A stretch of 64,000 bases of DNA from Hofstenia miamia (lineage: Eukaryota; Xenacoelomorpha; Acoela; Hofsteniidae), in NCBI GenBank assembly GCA_900660155.1, contig CABFPE010000038.1, positions 1,137,019-1,201,018 on the forward strand, given 5' to 3'. The position numbers and the translations under genes were made by a program. Every line of letters begins with the position of its first letter. Position 1 is the first letter of the stretch. Positions 12,401-24,030 of the stretch are shown here, in pieces. The notes under the pieces were generated by a model. It saw only the letters and a program-made list of their open reading frames with translations. It made no database searches and had not been told where the DNA came from.

Positions 12401-13099
12401 CCTTAATTCAGCCTGTTCCTATTTAAGTAAATCCAGTCAGGAGATCGCGAGGGCACACTCGATCGAATAGAAGCAAAGAGCCTAACTAAAGAGAGGATAC
12501 CATTTGATAGCCTTCCTACTAAAAGGTAGAAGTAATTAAAACCAAAATGTAATGAACTGGTGCTAATGCAAATTAATGTGATTCTCAGTGATGCCCTTAG
12601 CTCGTGCAATTTTAGTGTAAGCAATAAATGTAAAATAAGGACTTTCCAGAATAAATTTAAGCCCTACAAGAATCCCTAACCTAACTACCGAGGATGTAAT
12701 TAGCAAAGCTGCACTTGATCTAGGCGCCCTCCGACCGAGTAGAAAATCTAGTTTTGTAACATGAATAAATGTGAAAAATATTAACGAAGTAAGTGAGAAA
12801 ACTTTTTATTATACAGCTGAAAGTATTGCTACCATATTAATATATAGGTTTCGAAATTGGTAATGCTAAGGAAAACTGAAACACATTAGATTATGCAATT
12901 GTAAATATTTACCAGCTTCCCTCAGTGCTTAGCATAATATCAATTTAAGATTCAACAAAAGTTAACTCATAAATTACGTGTACAAAATAGCAGTTTACTA
13001 AAGGTTATTACGTCACCAGAGGGTAATGGGTTATTGATTTTGTACAAGTAGGCGGAATATACGAAATCCGTAAGAGTAGACGTTCTGCTCCGATCACTT
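9401..13099. other. Intergenic, no gene recognised
   Basis: Mostly AT-rich. Three GC-richer islands stand out: about 10105-10160, with a TTGCAC/GTGCAA hairpin; 10920-11130; and 12290-12760. None shows a conserved protein or RNA that I recognise. Short open frames in them have no support. Confidence 0.45.
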
Positions 13100-13732
13100 C
13101 TAAGTAACGTCAATAACGTCAATAACTTCTTTTGCTATTCCAACACCTGTGTATGTAACATCTTTAAATCTTTGACAAAGTGTTGTGCAATCTTGAACCA
13201 TAAGATGAAAATCAAAATTGTAAGTGAGAGTTGTTCTAATTAATTTCGAAAACATCAAGGAAAAGAACTTTTGTTGCGGCAAAACTTTTGTCATATGTTT
13301 TAAAACTGTCAATCGTGTTACGTCACTGTTTGTTAGCACATGAAATTCTTTGGATTTTGACGTTTTCAAACCAATTGTTAGATAGATTTATGAATTGCCT
13401 TTTCTCAAGAAAATGTTTCTTATTTTCTCCTGCTTGCAATGCAATTTGATATGTTTACTTAACATAAACGGGTCCCATTAGAACTTCATTTGTCCGATTA
13501 TCAAACCATGGTGGTTGTTTTGCTCTCAACAATAAATGAACAAAATGTTGATTCAATCCAGGTAAAAGTTGGAATATCTCTAATAATTCAATGTAAGTCT
13601 CAACTAGGCAAGATTGCTTAAAAAATCTTGCCCCTCTAATAGATCTTTTTGCAAAATTTGTTTTGGAGGCCAATTTATTCCTCTCTTTCTAGCTTTGTTA
13701 AGTAAATAACTATTTTTAGACTGCAAATTCAT
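13100..13732 (-). pseudogene. Unrecognised coding-like stretch, divergent to MRPL16, frames broken
   Basis: Reading leftward from an ATG at 13730-13732, protein-like sequence appears in successive frames. The first block opens MNLQSKNSYLLNKARKRG. The second, at 13455-13673, contains ELLEIFQLLPGLNQHFVHLL and PPWFDNRTNEVLMGPVYVK. A third short block follows. A fourth, at 13100-13369, contains LTVLKHMTKVLPQQKF and ends at a stop at 13100-13102. The composition looks like real protein, but no single frame spans it and I find no splice sites that join the blocks convincingly. It may be a gene with sequencing indels, a pseudogene or a transposon relic. Its ATG lies 56 bp from the MRPL16 ATG on the other strand. 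I do not recognise the family. Confidence 0.4.
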
Positions 13733-13788
13733 TTTCAACCTTTTGTGTTACTTTTTTTATCTTAGTATATCATAGCGTTTATATTTAG

Positions 13789-13974
13789 ATGGCGCTCAAA
13801 TTACGGCCTATGCCAAAACTGCGCTACGGATTGACCTTATGGGACTTGAAAAAACCACCCACATATGATCACATTAAAATACCAGAAGCATATGCTGATC
13901 GGCGATTGACATTGATACCAAAAACGCCTAACATCATACGAATAGAAAAGTCAATGAAAAAGCTCCGAGATATT
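13789..13974 (+). CDS. MRPL16: MRPL16 exon 1
   Basis: Encodes 62 residues, starting [15 protein letters not shown], a basic and hydrophobic stretch consistent with mitochondrial import. It ends KKLRDI before the donor GTAAGT (phase 0). Confidence 0.85.
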
Positions 13975-14600
13975 GTAAGTCTTTTCCTGTGCAGTATAGT
14001 AGAATCCGAATTATTTAAACTCTATTCTGTAATTTAATTTCTTGTGATTCAATTTGGTTACATATTTAGCTTTTCTACTATGCATTTTATATTGTTGAAT
14101 CTGGAAGTTATATATATATATATATATATATATCGCCTTGAGACACAATGTGTACAATTGTACACATGTAGAAACTAGATTTTTATTGAGATATGAATTT
14201 ATATTCAACCTTGAATATCTTTGTTTTTTCGTTATCTAAATATTGGTATAATTTAGTATTGAAGCAACCTTTTAAAAAATAGCGTTACGCAAAATGGAGA
14301 ATTTTTTGAAACTAGTTGAATTTGAGTTATTCGCAAATCATAATATAGCTTCACAAGAAACAAGTTTTTACATGATTTCAATGTAATACTTCATAAGACA
14401 TACTAAATAAAATGTTTTCAACAAAAATATGTCATTAAATACATGATTGGGTCACAATATGTACAAATGTGCACAGTCAATTTCAATGAAAATATTAACA
14501 ATAGAAAAAATTTCTTAATATAATCAGAAACAATTGAGACTGTGCTGAGCCGCCATATAAATATTTTGTAGCACTTCCATACAATGTGCATGTCTGAAGG

Positions 14601-14641
<41 letters not shown>

Positions 14642-17600
14642 GCTCTTTGTTAAAAAATACGATATATATATTGCAATATATAGTAAATGATATTTATCAC
14701 CAATTCTTGGTTTAATTTTTAATTTTCGAAGTACTATGAGAGGTTCTTAGGATTTTGCAACTTTTCTATTGAGTGATATTTCTGAGTAGCAATTAGATAA
14801 AATTCTTATCCTCGTTTTCGCTTTATAGATCATTGCAATTTTAAGTATCGTTTTCAAAAATATTCAATTCATTAAATCAATTTTTTTAAGGTTGGACCTG
14901 AAACAAATCCTGAAAATACAGAACTTCATTTTAAGCAGTTCGCTATTGTTGCGCTTTTCGGTGGTCAGTTAAAGTTTGCTCACTTTGAAATTTTACGAAT
15001 CGAATTAAACAAGTGGTTGGATTTGAATAAATGTTTTCTTAAATGGCGTATTCCTCCACCTTATAAGCCAATCACAAAAAAACCCCAAGGCACCAGAATG
15101 GGTGGTGGCAAGGGCGCAGTATCACATTATGTTACGCCTGTTAAACGATTTAGGTTTGTTCTTAATTTTTTAGATTCTAGTTTATAAAAGAACAACGTTT
15201 TGAGGTTAAGTACATACTGGCATTAATTTATATATAGGTTGTTAACACTATTTTCACTAGTGTTACTTTTGAAAAATAAGATTTTATCCAAGATGTTAAG
15301 AAATATTGAAACCTTTTTACATTGACCTGTCTATCGGGTAGGCCCACTAATGCAATAATGAAGATATGTGCAAAAACCTATTCTTATGCCTGAATTACAT
15401 GCAAAAAAGAATTTTCTTTAATGTGAAATCTGATTTTTTAAAAATATTCGGATTTTTCCATTCCTAGTGTTCAGATAATGAGGCGGTTTGATGCTCATGA
15501 GAACAACAGCTACCCTGAAATATTTTGTTTCTTGAAGATAATCTGTGTGAGTCCCGTCCAGACGAGCATGCCCAAAGTCAGAGGTTGTCGCTCCGTATGT
15601 TTTCAGATTTTAAAAATCTTTGTGTTCGTGAGTTATAAGCGTTTATTTAAATTTTTTTTAGAGTCATCACGATTTTCTAAAAATTCTTAGTAGAATTAGG
15701 GTTAAATCATTATAGTATACGCAAATCATTCATGCAATCAAAGTTGTTCAATGCATTTCAGGAAAGTTTTATTTAGTAGAAGGTTCATTTATAACTTCAT
15801 GCTTCAGCGGATTTTTCCTTGACCTATTCATCAGAAAATCATGAAAATTGCAATTTATTTCCATTAGACAAGTGATAGGTTGTAGTCATCTAAGGTTTGT
15901 CCATGCTCCATGCAAAAAAATACAAAACGAAGCAATGGACCTTTTTGTTTGTCCAGACGTAATAAAACGTAATCTATCACGGAAAAGTAATAAAGTTTAA
16001 AGTTCACCAAGCAGCAATAATCGGAAAATGCTTGTCCCATAATGTAACCATTGTTTTGAAACAGAGGTAGTATATTTTTTGACGGCTGTCATTTTTCTTA
16101 ATTTTTTAGACAGTAGTTCTCTAAATTTCATTCCTCCTTAAATATTCCACAGAATTATTTTGTTAACAGTCTGGTTACTTCATAACGCTTTCTTGCTAAA
16201 TCCTTGAATATACAGTTAATTCCTTTTGCCTCAGAATAGCTTAAGTAATTCACTTTAGATACACTAAGACTTTAAGCCGGTTTTACTACCAAAATCCTAT
16301 ATTTTTACATTTGAATTTTTTTCATAAAAACGTAGTAGTCGTAAGTGAAACGTTGTCTTGAATTCAAATTTTTGAAAAGAAATGCAAAACCTTTTTTCGT
16401 TGCGAAGTTACAACCATGTTTATGGGCCCGTTTCTGAATTTTGTAAATACAACTTTTCACATACCTTAAAAACCGAAAAAGTGGTCTACTTTATTTTAAT
16501 AGTAATTCGCAAAAATGACATTATTTATATACTTGCGAAGCATTTTGTATTATAAACCCAACAATATAGTCAGCCTGTGTTGACACTGACGTCATAAAAT
16601 TAATTGTTTCTTAAGTTTTGGCATGTTGAATGAATAATATATTTAAAATAATATTATTACCATTAAGAATTGTATAACTGTGTTTTGAATTTCTTATATG
16701 AACTCTGTTTAACACATGACTCCAAGGACCCCAAGTCTAAGTTTTTCAATTTTGAACGTCAAAATGAACCTGAGGTAAAAAAATTCTACAAATTTTGATT
16801 AAATGTTGAAAAACCTCTTTCCCAACGCGTTGGGGATAAAAATAGCGCCATTTTTTTGTTTCCATATTTAAAATTGCATTTTTATTTCAATGTCTTATAG
16901 CTAAGTGTTGTTGTTGGTTTGGATTCCAAGAAACTAGACTCCTTTCATAATATTGTTGATGCATTTTTAAATATGTGGTGTGCCTTTGAACTTTAAAAAC
17001 AAAAATTTTGTCATTAAATGTTCATAGTTTTTGGTATAAAGTACAAAAAATAAACTCAATAACTAATATAAATGCATTTTTTATTTTTAGCAGAAAAGTA
17101 AAAGCATATAATAATATGATTGTATCTTTTGTCCGAATGATAAATTACTTGTCTGGCAGTAAAGCCTGTTCAGATATTGGCGAAGTGTTTTAGGATCCTC
17201 AAATACATTGATACTTTTATTTTTAAGAATGGATTTTCCATATCTCCAATCTTGTGTTCATAAATCCCAGTGAAATAATTTTTATTTGGATGGGGTAACA
17301 AATAGTTGTTCATTGCTAGTTGACGTGATGAGGTACGACATCAATTCAAAAATTATTATGTATTAATACTAAAGCTTTCCTGTATTTAAAGTGCATGTCG
17401 TAAACCTTAGGATTACGGTTATAAAAGTTTATTCATTAAGATTGGAAACTAAGCTTCTAGCTTTGACATACATGAAGTTTTGCTCAAGCAAAAATGATTT
17501 TGAACTTTGCTTATAAGCATTTTAGCCTTCAAAATTTGTACAGTCATATTAATATAAAATACAGAATGCTTTTTAAATATTCTAGAATTGTGTTGATATC

Positions 17601-17966
17601 CATTTTGTTTGTACATGTATATCTGTTATATTGATCTACTGTTTCGAAGTTTCTCAAACATTCCCATGCAATTTTACAGAGAAAATCAATTCAATTTTTA
17701 GAGTTCTCGTGGAGGTGGGCGGTCATGTTGAATGGTGTGATGTTCAACGCACTTTAACGAATGCTGCAAAGAAAATGCCATGCAAAGCCGCTGCTGTCAC
17801 GTATGAAGAGTTTGAAAAAATGAAAGAAATGGACGCTCGGCATGGTGAAAGGCATATCGAAGGCAACCGTTTTTGCATAAAAGACATTATAGACAAAAAT
17901 ATGCTCGGCCTAAGAAGTCGTTATTTCGGAAGATACAACACAGATTGGTATTTAAAATATAATTAG
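13789..17966 (+). CDS. MRPL16: Mitochondrial large-subunit ribosomal protein uL16m (three exons)
   Basis: This is the mitochondrial version of ribosomal protein L16, a component of the large mitoribosome subunit near the peptidyl-transferase region. Exons 13789-13974, 14891-15153 and 17702-17966 join in frame with GT-AG introns of 916 and 2548 bp, giving 237 residues; the human protein has about 251. Diagnostic words are [28 protein letters not shown] and [11 protein letters not shown], all in the L16 core, and NMLGLRSR in the animal-type C-terminal extension. Before the core, [17 protein letters not shown] fits the mitochondrial N-terminal region. The start is the first ATG in the frame. It is immediately preceded by TTTAG, so an upstream exon with more targeting sequence is possible. 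An AATAAA lies 28 bp after the stop. The sequence is divergent but intact. Confidence 0.92.
14148..14167. repeat. Perfect 20-bp palindrome in MRPL16 intron 1
   Basis: The half site ATGTGTACAA is followed at once by its reverse complement. A degraded echo with similar flanks lies at about 14451-14476. (TA)n tracts flank the area at 14109-14133 and 14602-14639. Confidence 0.75.
14602..14639. repeat. (AT)n microsatellite
   Basis: About 38 bp of AT repeats in MRPL16 intron 1. A shorter tract is at 14109-14133 in the same intron. Confidence 0.95.
14891..15153 (+). CDS. MRPL16: MRPL16 exon 2
   Basis: Follows the acceptor TTTTTTTAAG and begins [17 protein letters not shown]. It carries the RMGGGKGA core and ends two bases into an Arg codon before the donor GTTTGT. 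Confidence 0.9.
15440..15620. repeat. Diverged interspersed repeat (copy A) in MRPL16 intron 2
   Basis: Shares a series of words (CC-AT-C-AATGTTCA, cccatg/ctcatg-caacaac, CAAAGTCAGA-GTTG, TTTCAGATT) with 29040-29220 and 29925-30120. All three are old and diverged, with unclear ends. Confidence 0.4.
17702..17966 (+). CDS. MRPL16: MRPL16 exon 3
   Basis: Begins after TTTTTAG with the last base of the split Arg codon, then [11 protein letters not shown]. It ends NTDWYLKYN at TAG 17964-17966. Confidence 0.9.
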
Positions 17967-17993
17967 AATCTTTTGTAGTCGTTTTGAATATTT

Positions 17994-17999
17994 AATAAA
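17994..17999 (+). promoter_or_regulatory. Poly(A) signal AATAAA for MRPL16
   Basis: Canonical hexamer shortly after the stop codon, implying a very short 3' UTR. Confidence 0.7.
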
Positions 18000-18015
18000 A
18001 TTTGATAATTATTCT

Positions 18016-18019
<4 letters not shown>

Positions 18020-18052
<33 letters not shown>

Positions 18053-18107
18053 NNNNNNNNNNNNNNNNNNNNNNNNNNNNNNNNNNNNNNNNNNNNNNNN
18101 NNNNNNN
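18020..18107. other. (TA)n tract running into a 55-base gap
   Basis: TA repeats at 18020-18052, then N at 18053-18107, then more TA-rich sequence. The gap probably hides more of the microsatellite. Confidence 0.9.
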
Positions 18108-19334
18108 AAATTTATATTTATATATATATATTAATGTTTACATACATAAATCATTAATCATGCGTTCTTTAATTCGTCAATGCTTACGTGTAACAACGTC
18201 CCGTATATCACATAAAGTATGCGTTGTCTAATTTATTTCCCAACGCTTATCAGTGGTGACGTGTTTATTAAAATTATGGTTGTTTATCATATAAATAATT
18301 CCTGCTTATAGCTTCAATGCAGCATTCTTCGTTCCAAAGTTATAAGTCAATAAACGCTGGCTATCCAGAGAAATAACAAGCCTCTTTGAAGGCTATGTTG
18401 TCCCATAAACAGCACGCTAATGTTTTCAGTTAATAATTGTTCAAGCAAATCCATTCAAACGATAATGATTAAAGGAAATTCCTCTGTGTTTCCATGTTTA
18501 AATAAAAATCGTTTCAATAGCACTCTAAGAAACCAAATTATTGCGCCCCCTGTCAATCATGTGGTTCGGCAATGTCGTTATTCCCGCTAAATTTGATATA
18601 TTTAACAGCTGTTTGTTAGACCAATCCGGTCGATAATGTCCTGTCAGTGCTGTGTCCTCAGTTCCTACTACTAATGCTTATATCAGCCAATTTATTAATT
18701 TTAGAATCTTTTTCTGCTTTTACAGTATTAACTAGATGGCATCGCCAACACAAAAATGCTATGCAATAGTTTTTTAAGTAGAATTTTGGGTAGTTTTAAT
18801 TACATTTATCCGCTCGAATATACATACATGTGATGTATATCTTTAAGCAAAGAACAAAATCCTAGTTGTATACTTTAAAAAGAAAATGTTCGAGGAAACG
18901 ATGAAGTTAAAGTGTACGCGTTTAATATGGTCTTGTGAATTTGATTTAAAAACTATGTTTGTTCTTAAGAATGTAAAAGAATTGTTGCCAATGTTGGCAG
19001 GCTCGAGGGAGTGTTTTGTAACATGCCCAGTAAAAAATTAAATAATTGAAATTTTTTTCGCATATAAACGTGCACAGAGCGGACTTGGGCCGCACTAAAT
19101 CTTTAAACGCAAAACATTAATGCATGCATCGTGAGCATGTTAGCCTTGTACTGTAATTCAAAATATATGGATTATGGATATCACATATCATATTCAGATT
19201 CAAATGGTATTCATAATTTGCCTCCTAAGCTAGTTTTAGCTAGAGATCCCACACCAATTCACCCAAGCCATCTCAGTTGATTGAAAATTGGGTGCACAAA
19301 CACTTTCTTAATGGAATTTTTGGATCATTTTTCC
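18108..19334. other. Intergenic, no gene seen
   Basis: AT-rich DNA without recognisable coding sequence, RNA genes or repeat borders. Confidence 0.5.
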
Positions 19335-20037
19335 TCCTCCCCCCGTACTATCAATATTTTCATAAAACATGGTATGCTTGCATTGAAAACATATATTTAG
19401 GATAACCTAACACATCTATTTTCTTTGTCAGTAAGTTTCAGAGTCATTTGATGTCCATTTTTACAAATTAGGTGTCAGTAGTCTAATTGATAGCGAATTA
19501 GAATCCGGATGTCTTTTGTCATGTTATACTCTTCATGCGTATTTCATTTGTTCGAACTTTGTCGTATTGTCAATGGCAAGGAAAATGCTATTCGGTTTTG
19601 GGAGAAAACATCAAATGACTGATTCTTACTGACCAATAAAATAGATTGGTTAGGGTTAAGATTTATGCCTAAATATATGTTTCAATGCAAACATTCCATA
19701 TTCTATGAAAATATTGTTAGCAAAAAAGATCCCAATTTTTCAATGGATCCCAATTCCACTTCGCAAATATTTTTTATACCCAAATTCGTCCTAAATTTGC
19801 CAATAATGTTAAGGTGTAAAGTATTTTAAATTTCTTACTGACCAATAAAATAGATTGGTTAGGGTTAAGATTATGCATAAATATATGTTTTCAATGCAAA
19901 CATTCCATATTCTATGAAAATATTGTTAGTGCGGGGGAAGCAAAAAAGATCCCAATTTTTCAATGGAACCCAATTCGCAAATATTTTTTACACCCAATTC
20001 GTCCTCAATTTGCCAATAATGTTGAGGTGTAAAGTTT
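19335..20037. repeat. Repeat cluster: two direct copies and one inverted copy
   Basis: A unit of about 200 bp beginning ACTGACCAATAAAATAGATT occurs at about 19629-19823 and again at about 19840-20037, with small indels. The reverse complement of its first part is at about 19335-19434 (CATTGAAAACATATATTTAG matches inverted). No coding content is seen. Confidence 0.75.
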
Positions 20038-21474
20038 TTTGAAATACCAATCTTGATAATATCTATTTAGACTGTTATAGGCTGTTTATTTTGAGAAAAC
20101 TCTATTTCAGAATTCAATTTGGAAATCCATGACTAAATCCATTTTGGTCTAAACTTAAGTAATTGGGACTTTAACTCTTATGCTTTACCAGAGGAACGAA
20201 ATATATCAAATAGAATATTGTCTTACTATTTGTTTTAATAAATCAATTGAAAAATTCATGTGAATTTATTGTGGTATCACACCCTAGGGGAACATAGTAT
20301 GACAAATTGTTAATCCAAGACGGATTTCCTGAACCTTTAATAAAACTCTAGCAACTGCCGTTTTCTGGTTTTATTGTTTTATCGTTAAATACATAAACAT
20401 GTTATTTTTATGCTTTTTAACTTACCATTTCAACCACATTGCTGGAATTTTAAGTCACTAATGTTGCCCTACATAGTACTTTTAGGTCTTAATTTTACTC
20501 CCTATCTTGAGCAGGCATTTTAAATATAAACCTTCATAATGAGGGCCGACCAATTATGTCCTATAAAAATAAATATGCCGCATTAAACATTGAATTATGC
20601 TGTATCATTAAAAATATGTTCTATGCAACTGTATTTTTGCACAAATCTTTTTTATTAATAGATAATATCTTCAACAGTAAAGGTAGGTGACAACTTAAGA
20701 ACTAAAACGCAAACGCTTAAAAAATGATGTTCCTTTGATTTTTCTGCTTCTCTCAAAGATTATCATAGCTTGGAATGAAAAAACTTTCGTCAACCACGTA
20801 TTTTATATTTTTAAATTCGGTTTTTAATACATGCTTAGGTATTTCAGTTTTATTTTTTTCATATATCTTAGTTATATTGTCGAAATATGAGGTTGTATGT
20901 CATTCAGTAATGTATTCTATATTAACTTAATTTAAACGTTTTTTTGCTTTTTATGGTTAATGCATAATTAGTCGGCCCTAATCATAATGGTCTGCAAATG
21001 ATTAAAGATTTATTGAGTAATTTTGTATGTGTTAATTCCGTAATGTCCTTTTATGTTTAGGTTAGTTCTATACGTCTACTAGCTATAAACCTTTGCTTTT
21101 CTTAGCTGACATTTCACATGATTGTTGTCTTCAAAATGTTTGTATGTTTCTTAAAAAAATTTTGCATTACTTGTATTGTGTTTAAAAATATGATAGGGCT
21201 CGCACTGAAATGTGCTAAAAAAATATTTGAAATTTGTGACCTTGCAGTTCATAAATATTCCAGACATCTGGTAGGTTATAGACTCTTGACGTCAGCTTTA
21301 CAATTCACCATATATCTCAGTTTTTGGTTGTGTCCACTCTGAACTGATATGAATATTTGGTGAAGTTTTGCTGCGGAAATTCTCTGTTCGCCTGAATTAA
21401 AAGATTCGGATATATCAGAGCTAACTGAGATTGTTTACATTAACTGTCCACAACATTTTCATTCTATTGCGTAG
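20038..21474. other. Intergenic, no gene seen
   Basis: AT-rich DNA. The open frame near 21118-21342 is Phe/Lys/Cys-rich chance sequence without domain words. Confidence 0.45.
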
Positions 21475-21651
21475 ATTGAGCATGTTATTATTTATACTTC
21501 AGCGTCTGAGAAATTTCCAGCAGGATTTGAGGATATTCTATCCGCTGCAGAGCCTTATCTTTCCACTGTCAATGGACGCTTTTCCACATGTTCTGGCGAT
21601 AACCGTGGAGATACGAACGCGCCGATTCGGGGCAGAGGTCAGGAATTGTGA
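21475..21651 (+). CDS. Possible orphan exon (GC-richer, 58 codons)
   Basis: After a pyrimidine-rich stretch and TTGCGTAG, an open frame of 58 codons begins IEHVIIYTSASEKFPAGFED and continues through a balanced, protein-like composition to a TGA at 21649-21651. It contains GDNRGDTN, with an RGD triplet. The island is clearly GC-richer than its surroundings. It could be a terminal exon, or an internal exon with a donor at AGAG/GTCAGG near 21636. I do not recognise the family and found no partner exons, so this is tentative. Confidence 0.3.
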   Translation: MEHVIIYTSASEKFPAGFEDILSAAEPYLSTVNGRFSTCSGDNRGDTNAPIRGRGQEL

Positions 21652-21894
21652 TCTTGTTAGAACACAGGAAAGGGAGTGTACTATTGTGCTTAATTTTGCG
21701 GTCAAACTTCCAACATGACAGAGGTAACAGTTTCAACATTTTTTCTTTAAGAATAATTTTTAATTTTTTAATATAGTCTTCTATATTAACTTATAGCTAT
21801 AATACCCTACACTAGATTAAGAGTTTAGCGCAAAAATTTCCAATAAATTTACAACTTAGGTGTTCTCATAAAAAATTTAATTTTTATTCTATAT

Positions 21895-21916
21895 TTATAT
21901 ATATATATATATATAT
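21895..21916. repeat. (TA)n microsatellite
   Basis: Eleven TA units. Confidence 0.9.
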
Positions 21917-23314
21917 TATTTGTGAATCATCTGTTTCTTACTACAATAATCCGTGGGGATTGTTAAAAGTTTATATTAAATTTAATAAATCTGTTTTTTT
22001 GAAAAAATTAGGAAATAATGTTGATTTGAAATATAGGTGTAGAAAATGTTTGATTTGGAAAAAACGATCTGAAAATGATAGGAGTAAGCTCCCATGCACT
22101 AACAAAATTTGCAGGTGTGTTGTCCATTTGGAGATTGTCCGTTGAGTATTTTATATATGTTTTTTTGAATGAACATTTTTAATGTTTTAATATGTATTGG
22201 CAAAACCAAATTTCAATGTTTGTTTATTAAAGGAAATTATGTAAAATATTGTTTTGATCGTTCTTGGTTAGATATTTTTCAATATCAAGAGAATTTTGCT
22301 AAAACCTAGAAGTATTTTGCATACGTTTCTATCAAGTAGCTTAGACGATGTATCAACGTGTTTATTTGATGCACTTTGCTAATTTCACCATTAATATGAA
22401 ATTGCATATGGCAGATTGAGAACTTGTTAAGGCATCAGAAATAGCTTGATTTTAAGTGCAGTTATGGAACTATTTTTTCAACGATGCCTCCTAATGTGAA
22501 TGCATCATTCCGGAGGTGAAATATGAGGTTATTTGGAAAGAATTCATTTTTCCTAAACTATTTTTGAATTTTTAATAGGACAGGTTGATTACTTCTCATT
22601 TAGGTTAATATGCTTGTATATATTAATCAGTGTGTTTATTTAGTAATTATGCATTTTATAAATATTTACAAATTGATTTACAAAACCAATTTACAATATG
22701 GGTATGATAAAGTGTGTTTATTCTCCATTATTGATTTATATCGTCATCAAAAAGAATGTGGACTTTGAAACTTCTACATGGTCAATTCTCACACGTCTAA
22801 GAAATTTTTACTTGGGTTTCGAATAAACGGAGTTCTGCTTGTTTTTTGGAAAACCATGCTTATAGAATTTTTAGATTTGTCTTTGAAGTTTTTTTGAAAA
22901 AAATCGTGTATTTTATGTGCCCGAAAATATAACTTACGAACATTGTGCTTCATTGGTATTTTAATATGAATTGAATTTACCACAGCTTTACTTTAGAAGA
23001 CCCTTTTTGCGACATATGATGACTAAGCGATTGCATGACTCTAAAAACTAATAAGTAACAGTGACACTACAAATACCCCCACGACATGTTGCAAAACTGG
23101 CGTTTTGTACATTTTCATCTGACAGGGAATTTCATTTTAGATATTGTGTTAAAGTATTATAAGGAGATTGATGTGACTATTGAATTAAGCGGAAACCATT
23201 TACATGCGACCGCCATTCGCAGTAAAATAATCATTGAAATATGTTTCTAACATGATCACACTGTGAACCAATCCAATTGAAACTTAAAATATCACAACTG
23301 CGGTTTTGACCATC
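21917..23314. other. Intergenic, no gene seen
   Basis: AT-rich. A 61-codon frame at 21960-22145 contains a Cys-rich patch (YRCRKC, later ICRC) but has no family match and no splice context that I trust. Confidence 0.4.
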
Positions 23315-23322
23315 GTTGTATT

Positions 23323-23568
23323 CAGTGGCGTACCCAGGGGGACATGATGGAATGCTCCCCCCCCCCGTCAGGTTTCCAAATTTAATTTTGACTGGATAAA
23401 TCAAAATATGTTTCGTAAAAAATTGAAAAATTTAAAATCTAGGATCGTGAAATGGATTTTTTAGGGTATATTTTCTCAATATTTTCGAAAATTTTCGGGA
23501 GGCTTCGCCCCGCATTAGGGAATAACAATGATGTCCTCCCCCGTCAGAAAATTTTGGGTACGCACCTG
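23323..23568. mobile_element. Non-autonomous hAT-like MITE, 246 bp
   Basis: It starts CAGTGGCGTACCCA and ends TGGGTACGCACCTG, inverted repeats with a few mismatches. The flanks GTTGTATT (23315-23322) and ATTGTATT (23569-23576) match at 7 of 8 positions, the 8-bp duplication expected of hAT elements. It is not coding, and a sister copy lies at 27829-28076. Confidence 0.8.
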
Positions 23569-24030
23569 ATTGTATTGGTAATCAATGTTAACGTATAAAT
23601 TGAAGTTTTAACAAATGACCGTGCGTAGGTTTAATTAGGAATGTCCTTATTTAAACCGTTGTATAATGTTCGATTTGTACCAACTGAATTATCTGAATGC
23701 ATACTTATATATGTATTTAAACCTTAAGGAATTTTGTATAGGGTACCATAGTGACGAAGAACTACTATATACATGTCAGTTTTTGAAAATCGAATATTTT
23801 TTTTAATAGAGTTCAGCATTATTGTATATTAGTGATTTTCCATTCCATGCGTTTACTTTTAAAATGTGATCAATTTTAAAGTGTAAATTTACTAATGTGT
23901 TGAACGTCAAATCTGTGTAATTTACGGTGGTATAATTTGTTGTTGGCATAATTAGAGCGAAGCTACAATTTAATTACTTTCAAAATAGAGCAACTGACAT
24001 TTTCTGTGTAGTTATCAGTGGAATTGCGCC

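Noticed and set aside
21960-22145. Cys-rich 61-codon frame (YRCRKC) as a zinc-finger exon
   Set aside because: Cys spacing does not fit a known finger and no convincing splice sites were found.
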